Source of the DNA: Desulfobacterales bacterium
Lineage (GTDB): Bacteria; Desulfobacterota; Desulfobacteria; Desulfobacterales; UBA2174_A
NCBI GenBank assembly: GCA_025454075.1
Contig: JALOPD010000030.1
Coordinates: 1 to 25,418, forward strand
Direction: 5' to 3'
DNA length: 25,418 nt
This document shows positions 21,525 through 25,418 of the stretch, piece after piece. Positions within the stretch are counted from its first letter, which is position 1. Every line of letters starts with the position of its first letter. Under the pieces are notes generated by a model. That model did no database searches, was not told the origin of the DNA, and saw only the letters and a list, made by a program, of their open reading frames with translations. The position numbers and the translations under genes were made by a program.

Positions 21525-22141
21525 TATGTTAAATAATATACTCGGCCGTAAAACGGTCATAGGTGGCTGAAATGCCGCTCTCCGGGCGTTTGTGGGAATA
21601 AGCTGTCTTAAAAAAATAACCACCCTAAATGATTATAAAATGTTTGATATCTCATCCGAAGGGTGGCAGTAAACGAAAACGGTGATTGGGCCGAATGGAT
21701 AATTTTTGCTACACTCGCTCTTCTTGGTCCTCTCTCCATCAGGCCTTAAGAATAGCCGCATTTTAATCTTAACCAACTATTAGATTTTTTTTGATTAAAT
21801 TATAAATTGACCTCATAATCATCTGCGACGTGTGCGGCCGCTTTTTTGGGCTTGGATATCCCGATAGTGTATATTATTTGATACTTGATACTTTTTTGAT
21901 ACATTGTGATCGCATTACGCGAGTAGAGCATTTCAGGGCCACCTTTAAACCGCATGATATCCAACACGCTATTATTGAATGCAAAAACAGCGATAGCGCC
22001 AGCTCCTGCAACGCCTCGCACCTTTAGACGACGCTATGGCGCAAGAATTGCTTGGCGAAACTACGATAAGATTTGGGTTTCTGTTTTGTGTCATCGTACC
22101 GGGGGATATCGGTGGATGTGGCTGCACGCGTCCATCCCGTT
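21525..22141. other. AT-rich divergent intergenic region
   Basis: About 620 bases between the divergent gctA and SDR genes, clearly more AT-rich than the surroundings. Short frames exist on both strands (for example around 21800-22027) but lack ribosome binding sites and recognisable products. It contains three copies of TTGATAC (21878-21884, 21885-21891, 21896-21902). No RNA gene was recognised. Confidence 0.5.
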
Positions 22142-22170
22142 TTGATTCCGACCACCTGCAATTCTATCAT
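22142..22170 (+). promoter_or_regulatory. Sigma70-type promoter for the SDR-TRAP operon
   Basis: TTGATT (22142-22147), 17-base spacer, TATCAT (22165-22170, five of six matches). The predicted start near 22177 leaves a leader of about 23 bases containing the ribosome binding site GGAGG. Confidence 0.6.
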
Positions 22171-22199
22171 CGCCTACAGGAGAAGGAGGAGCGCAGTCC

Positions 22200-23039
22200 A
22201 TGGACATTCGAGAGCCTGATATCACTCGCGACCAGATTCTGGCATTAAAGGACGAAAACTTCACTGTCGGCAACGTGTGCATCGTCACGGGTGCGGGCAC
22301 CGGGATCGGCCGGGCGACCGCCATCGCTGCCGCCGTGAACAACCTGATGACCGTCGGCCTCGACATCAACGAGAAGGAAGGCAAGAAGACCCAGAAGATG
22401 GCCCGCGACATGGGCGGCCAGATGATCTTCATCAAGACCGACCTCTGCAAGGACGAGGAGATCGTCCAGGCCGTCGCGGACGCCGCCAAGCTGGGTACGA
22501 TCAAGTTTCTGGCCAACATCGCCGGCCTGCAGCACATCGACTCCATCGAAAACTTCCCGATGGAGAAATACGACCTGATGCAGCGGCTCATGCTGCGGGC
22601 GCCCTTCCTGCTCTCCAAGCTCACGATCCCCCACATGCGCAAGAGCAAGGACGGCGTGGGCGTCATCGGCCACATGGCCTCCATCCACGCCCACATCTGC
22701 ACCAAGAACAAGCCGGTCTACAACATCACCAAGTTCGGCCTGCGGGCCCTGGCCCAATCGATCTCCGCCGAGGGCGAGGGCAAGATCCGCTCCTTCACCA
22801 TCAGCACGGCTTTCATCAAGACCCCGCTGGCGCTGAACCAGATCCCGGCCCAGGCCGCCCAGCGCGGCATCACGCAGGAGGAGGTGGTGCGGGACGTCAT
22901 GCTCGGCAAATCGCGCATCAAGGAGATGATGGACCCGATCGAAGTGGCCAACCAGTTCCTTTACGGATTTTCGCACCATGCGCGTTTCCTCATCGGCGGC
23001 GACCTGCTGTTCGACGGCGGCGTGGTGTTGACATATTGA
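22200..23039 (+). CDS. Short-chain dehydrogenase/reductase (SDR)
   Basis: A 279-residue classical SDR that oxidises or reduces a hydroxyl/keto group with NAD(P). The cofactor motif is TGAGTGIG (30-37); Asp55 at the end of the second strand (VGLDIN) favours NAD over NADP. NIAG stands at 106-109 in place of the usual NNAG. The catalytic triad is Ser161, Tyr174, Lys178 (YNITK). About 24 residues precede the Rossmann fold, a little longer than usual. The C-terminal FLIGGDLLFDGGVVLTY is typical of the 3-hydroxybutyrate dehydrogenase-like and 3-oxoacyl reductase groups. AAGGAGGAG precedes the start. It leads an apparent operon with a small membrane protein and the TRAP transporter; the imported acid or its CoA ester is a plausible substrate source. 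Confidence 0.9.
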   Translation: MDIREPDITRDQILALKDENFTVGNVCIVTGAGTGIGRATAIAAAVNNLMTVGLDINEKEGKKTQKMARDMGGQMIFIKTDLCKDEEIVQAVADAAKLGTIKFLANIAGLQHIDSIENFPMEKYDLMQRLMLRAPFLLSKLTIPHMRKSKDGVGVIGHMASIHAHICTKNKPVYNITKFGLRALAQSISAEGEGKIRSFTISTAFIKTPLALNQIPAQAAQRGITQEEVVRDVMLGKSRIKEMMDPIEVANQFLYGFSHHARFLIGGDLLFDGGVVLTY

Positions 23040-23092
23040 GGCGCTTGATCGTACAAAGACGATTCCGCTGCCTGCGCCGTTTTGCGCAGAAC

Positions 23093-23138
23093 AAAATCCC
23101 CCTTCGCCCCCTTTGCCATAGGGGGTTGGGGGGATTTT
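23093..23138. repeat. Palindromic intergenic repeat
   Basis: Arms AAAATCCCCC / GGGGGATTTT and inner CCCCCT / AGGGGG around TTGCCAT form an imperfect stem-loop. It lies between the SDR gene and the small membrane-protein gene, where it could attenuate read-through. Elements of this base composition are common between genes in deltaproteobacteria; no second copy occurs in this window. Confidence 0.6.
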
Positions 23139-23159
23139 AAAGACGACTTCAAGGGTACC

Positions 23160-23468
23160 ATGTCCGAAACCGTCCAGATCATCTTCGGCATCATCCTTCT
23201 CGTCGGGGTGTATATTCTCACCCAGATCGTGGTGGGCTGGCGCATCAAACGGGCCGCCCGGGGCGTCGTCCGGGACCTCGACTTCAAAAAGGCCTACAGC
23301 CCGGAGTCGGCGATCGAGCTGCCCTATGCCAAGTCGAACCTGTTCCGCATCGGGCTTCGGGATTTCCGGCCCAAGTCCGTGGCCGCCCTGGTCCAGGCAG
23401 GGGTCGTCTCCCAAACGGCGGCCGGCAAATACTATCTAAAGAAGCGCCCGCAGGACCTGAACCTTTAG
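23160..23468 (+). CDS. Small membrane protein of unknown function
   Basis: A 102-residue protein with one N-terminal membrane helix (about residues 5-24, IIFGIILLVGVYILTQIVVG) and a basic soluble tail (RIKRAARGVVRDLDF; RDFRPKSVAALVQAGVVS; GKYYLKKRPQDLNL). The tail resembles a small winged-helix-like or docking segment, but I recognise no family. The start at 23160 has AAGGG five bases upstream; a 26-codon extension lies inside the palindromic repeat and is rejected. Positioned between the SDR and TRAP genes on the same strand, it probably shares their transcript. Confidence 0.7.
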   Translation: MSETVQIIFGIILLVGVYILTQIVVGWRIKRAARGVVRDLDFKKAYSPESAIELPYAKSNLFRIGLRDFRPKSVAALVQAGVVSQTAAGKYYLKKRPQDLNL

Positions 23469-23502
23469 AACCGGGCGGTGCATCGGCCGCCCCCAACCGT
23501 GG

Positions 23503-23514
23503 AAGGAGGTGATC
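23503..23514 (+). other. Full-length anti-16S complement without a start codon
   Basis: AAGGAGGTGATC is complementary over 12 bases to the conserved 3' tail of 16S rRNA. No ATG, GTG or TTG follows at a normal distance; the only nearby GTG lies within the motif. The dctP gene has its own GGAGGAG at 23577-23584, some 70 bases on. Confidence 0.6.
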
Positions 23515-23589
23515 GCGACTCCAGCGTCTTTCGGCTCGGGGAAAAAACAACCTGTTTGTCGACCCTTAAACCCTTCAGGAGGAGATCTG

Positions 23590-24759
23590 ATGAAAAAACT
23601 CGCATTGGCAGTTCTGATCGTTTTCGTGGCCGTGGCCTTCGTCGCCATGGGGCCGACCAGTTCCTTCGCCCAGCAGCAGAAACAGAAAATCGAGAAGTTC
23701 GGCGAAGACAAGCGCATCCAGGAGTGGAGCAAGAAAAAATTCGAGACCTCCACCAAGACCTTCAACCTGCGCATGAGCGACCCCTGGTCAGGTCTGAACT
23801 TCCACGACATGGTCATCCACTTCGCCGACACCGTGCGCGCCTGCTCCGGCGGCCGTCTCAACATCAAGGTCTTCCCCACCGGCGCGATCGTCCCGGCCAT
23901 GGAGATCTTCGAGGCCACCTCCAAGGGCACGCTCGACGCCTTCCACTCCTGGCCCGGCTACTGGAAGGGCAGAAGCGAGGCTTTCGTCGCCTACGCCTCG
24001 GTGCCGTTCGGACTTGACAACGAGGGCTACAACATCTGGTACTACGAGCGCGGCGGCAAGGCCATGTTCGACGAGCTCTACGGCCGCTTCGGGATGGTGC
24101 CCTTCTTCTGCGGCAACGTCGGCATGGAGATCGGCATGCACTCCAACAAGCGCGCCACGAAGCTCGATGAGTTCAAAGGCATGAAGGTCCGCACCGTCGG
24201 CTGGTACATGGACATCCTAACCAAGATGGGTGTCTCGGTCACCCCGCTGCCCGGGGCCGAAGTCTACCTGGCGCTCGAGCGCGGCGTCGTCGACGCCGCC
24301 GAGTTCAGTTCGCCGTCCGCCAACATCCCCGCCGGGTTTCATGAAATCACCAAGTTCGCCATCATGCCCGGCGTGCACCAGCCCTCCTGCCAGTTCGACG
24401 TGGTCTTCAACAAGAAGAAGTGGGACGAGCTGCCCGAGGACCTGAAAATCATCGTCGAGACCGCCGCCAAGGAGACCCAGTTGTGGTCCAATGCCTGGCA
24501 GGAGAACCTGAACATCGAAGCGATCAAGATCATGGAAAAAACCACCGAATTCGTGAAAATGGACGATGCGGCCATCGTGGCCTTCGCCAAGGCGTCCTTT
24601 GAATACCTCGACGACTTGGCCTCCAAGAACCCGGACGTGAAGAAGGTCCTGGACTCCCAGGAGAATTTCAAACAAGAATACGCCAAGTGGCGCGACCTGC
24701 GCGGCCGGGTGGCCCCCTGGCCCAAGGCGGACGTCCTGAAAGGCAGACTGACCCAGTAG
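23590..24759 (+). CDS. dctP: TRAP transporter substrate-binding protein, DctP family
   Basis: A 389-residue periplasmic binding protein. The signal peptide MKKLALAVLIVFVAVAFVAM continues to SFA-QQQ (cleavage after 27). A charged segment of about 30 residues (QQQKQKIEKFGEDKRIQEWS...) precedes the first strand TFNLRMSDPWSG, which is longer than in most DctP proteins. GRLNIKVFPTGAIVPAMEIFEATSKGTLDA is a family signature, and R201 in GMKVRTVG is the expected carboxylate-binding Arg, so the ligand is probably an organic acid. The start has GGAGGAG six bases upstream. It is followed by a stem-loop and dctQ. The ligand is not predictable from sequence alone. Confidence 0.93.
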   Translation: MKKLALAVLIVFVAVAFVAMGPTSSFAQQQKQKIEKFGEDKRIQEWSKKKFETSTKTFNLRMSDPWSGLNFHDMVIHFADTVRACSGGRLNIKVFPTGAIVPAMEIFEATSKGTLDAFHSWPGYWKGRSEAFVAYASVPFGLDNEGYNIWYYERGGKAMFDELYGRFGMVPFFCGNVGMEIGMHSNKRATKLDEFKGMKVRTVGWYMDILTKMGVSVTPLPGAEVYLALERGVVDAAEFSSPSANIPAGFHEITKFAIMPGVHQPSCQFDVVFNKKKWDELPEDLKIIVETAAKETQLWSNAWQENLNIEAIKIMEKTTEFVKMDDAAIVAFAKASFEYLDDLASKNPDVKKVLDSQENFKQEYAKWRDLRGRVAPWPKADVLKGRLTQ

Positions 24760-24771
24760 TGCTGACGTTCG

Positions 24772-24801
24772 TGCCCCGCGGCGTCTTCCGGCCGCGGGGC
24801 A
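24772..24801 (+). terminator. Intra-operon stem-loop between dctP and dctQ
   Basis: A perfect 11-bp stem TGCCCCGCGGC / GCCGCGGGGCA with an eight-base loop and no long T-run. Its location suggests partial termination or 3'-end protection, giving more binding protein than permease. Confidence 0.65.
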
Positions 24802-24835
24802 TTTGCCTTCGCACCCGGAGGAAAGGACCCATCCC

Positions 24836-25339
24836 ATGCTGAAAAAATTCGTTTACACGGTCGACGCCCTCAACCGGTTCGTCGGCCGCTTCACATCCTA
24901 TCTTCTCATCCCGCTGGTGCTCGTGGTGTGCTACGAGGTGTTCCTGCGCAAGCTCTTCAACCTGCCCACGGTCTGGGCCTTCGAGATGACCGTCTACCTC
25001 TACGGCTTCCACTACATGATGGCGATGGGGGTGACGATGCTTTACGACAAACACATCCGCATCGACATCATCACCCTGCAGATGCCCCAGAAGATCCAGC
25101 TCATCCTGCGGCTGGTCACCTTCTGGCTGGTCTTCGTGCCTTTCGTCGGCGCCATGCTCTGGGCCGCCACGGGATACGCAGCCACCTCCTGGATGCAGTG
25201 GGAGCACAGCTGGAGCGCCTGGAAGCCGCCGCTCTACCCGTTCAAGACCGTGATGCCGGTGTCCCTCGCCCTGCTCTTCATCCAGGGGTTCGCCAACTTC
25301 ATAAAAGAATGGTACCAGTTCAAGGGGGAGAAGATATGA
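24836..25339 (+). CDS. dctQ: TRAP transporter small permease subunit
   Basis: A 167-residue integral membrane protein with four hydrophobic segments: about 18-37 (YLLIPLVLVVCYEVFLRKLF), 47-68 (AFEMTVYLYGFHYMMAMGVTML), 88-109 and 135-155. The pattern VFLRKLFNLPTVWAFEMTVYLY matches the DctQ signature R-x-x-F-N-x-P-x-x-W-x-x-E. It pairs with DctM in ion-driven uptake of the ligand delivered by DctP. The start at 24836 is preceded by AAAGGA nine bases upstream; an 11-codon longer frame lacks support. Its TGA overlaps the ATG of dctM by four bases, indicating translational coupling. Confidence 0.93.
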   Translation: MLKKFVYTVDALNRFVGRFTSYLLIPLVLVVCYEVFLRKLFNLPTVWAFEMTVYLYGFHYMMAMGVTMLYDKHIRIDIITLQMPQKIQLILRLVTFWLVFVPFVGAMLWAATGYAATSWMQWEHSWSAWKPPLYPFKTVMPVSLALLFIQGFANFIKEWYQFKGEKI

Positions 25340-25418
25340 ACCCGGAAACCTTAGCCATCGTCATGTTCTTCACGCTCTTCGTGGGCCTGATGCTGGGCCA
25401 CCCCCTGGCCTTCACCCT
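25336..25418 (+). CDS. dctM: TRAP transporter large permease subunit, 5' end only
   Basis: Only the first 27 residues are present, beginning MNPETLAIVMFFTLFVGLML and then GHPLAFT. The hydrophobic first helix and the GHPLAF motif are characteristic of DctM. The ATG at 25336 overlaps the dctQ stop as ATGA, and GGGGGAG lies just upstream. The gene continues beyond the window. Confidence 0.85.
   Translation, partial: MNPETLAIVMFFTLFVGLMLGHPLAFT

Noticed and set aside
21878..21902. Three TTGATAC heptamers as a possible operator array or small CRISPR-like repeat
   Set aside because: Seven-base repeats in AT-rich DNA are weak evidence; spacing is irregular (0 and 4 bases), and no spacer-repeat structure exists.
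21800..22027. Overlapping 65-73 codon frames on both strands in the AT-rich divergent region
   Set aside because: No ribosome binding site, no recognisable product, and both strands open at once; probably chance or decayed sequence.

Overview
The window is GC-rich and dense with genes on both strands. It looks like a chromosome segment from an anaerobic deltaproteobacterium (Desulfobacterota, in the Desulfosarcina/Desulfatiglans sphere). This is inferred from gene content: a single-cluster 4Fe-4S ferredoxin of the anaerobe type, two ferritin-like diiron proteins, a glutaconate-type CoA-transferase with a TRAP transporter, and abundant GC-rich palindromic intergenic repeats. No rRNA, tRNA, CRISPR array, intact insertion sequence or prophage was seen.

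Layout. (1) 1-2272, minus: a class A penicillin-binding protein cut by the window edge, preceded by a membrane-anchored unknown protein whose stop overlaps its start. (2) 2543-5012: a secreted Ig/HAD-like protein (plus), a PQQ-propeller lipoprotein (minus) and a 77-residue helical protein (minus). (3) 5261-7516, plus: murB abutting a MATE/MOP-type exporter. (4) 7523-8938: ferredoxin (minus), a conserved-looking small soluble protein (plus) and ferritin (minus), with a perfect 17-bp hairpin between the last two. (5) 9124-12780, plus: an ArdC/IrrE-like protein with a degenerate zinc motif, a DUF1285-like protein, an RluA-type pseudouridine synthase, an EthD-domain protein and an EamA exporter. 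(6) 12951-16021: a secreted CAP-domain protein with a C-terminal sorting tail, a soluble protein that joins a MotA-like to a FliG-like segment, and a rubrerythrin-like protein (minus). (7) 16022-19227: an intergenic region with promoters, a 22-residue hydrophobic ORF and a REP-like cluster, then a large HerA/FtsK-type ATPase. (8) 19413-25418: a two-subunit CoA-transferase operon (minus) with tandem terminators, diverging from an SDR dehydrogenase, a small membrane protein and a TRAP transporter (dctP, dctQ, start of dctM). Region 8 reads as one catabolic locus for an organic acid: TRAP uptake, CoA activation by transfer, and oxidation by the SDR.

The most notable observations are the MotA/FliG composite protein at 14723-15499 and a pair of long palindromic elements (11726-11848 and 19213-19340). 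Each element supplies the last two sense codons and the stop codon of the gene upstream, and the two copies differ by compensatory changes that keep the hairpin paired. After the first element, the EamA gene has a good ribosome binding site but no conventional start codon, only an ATT.
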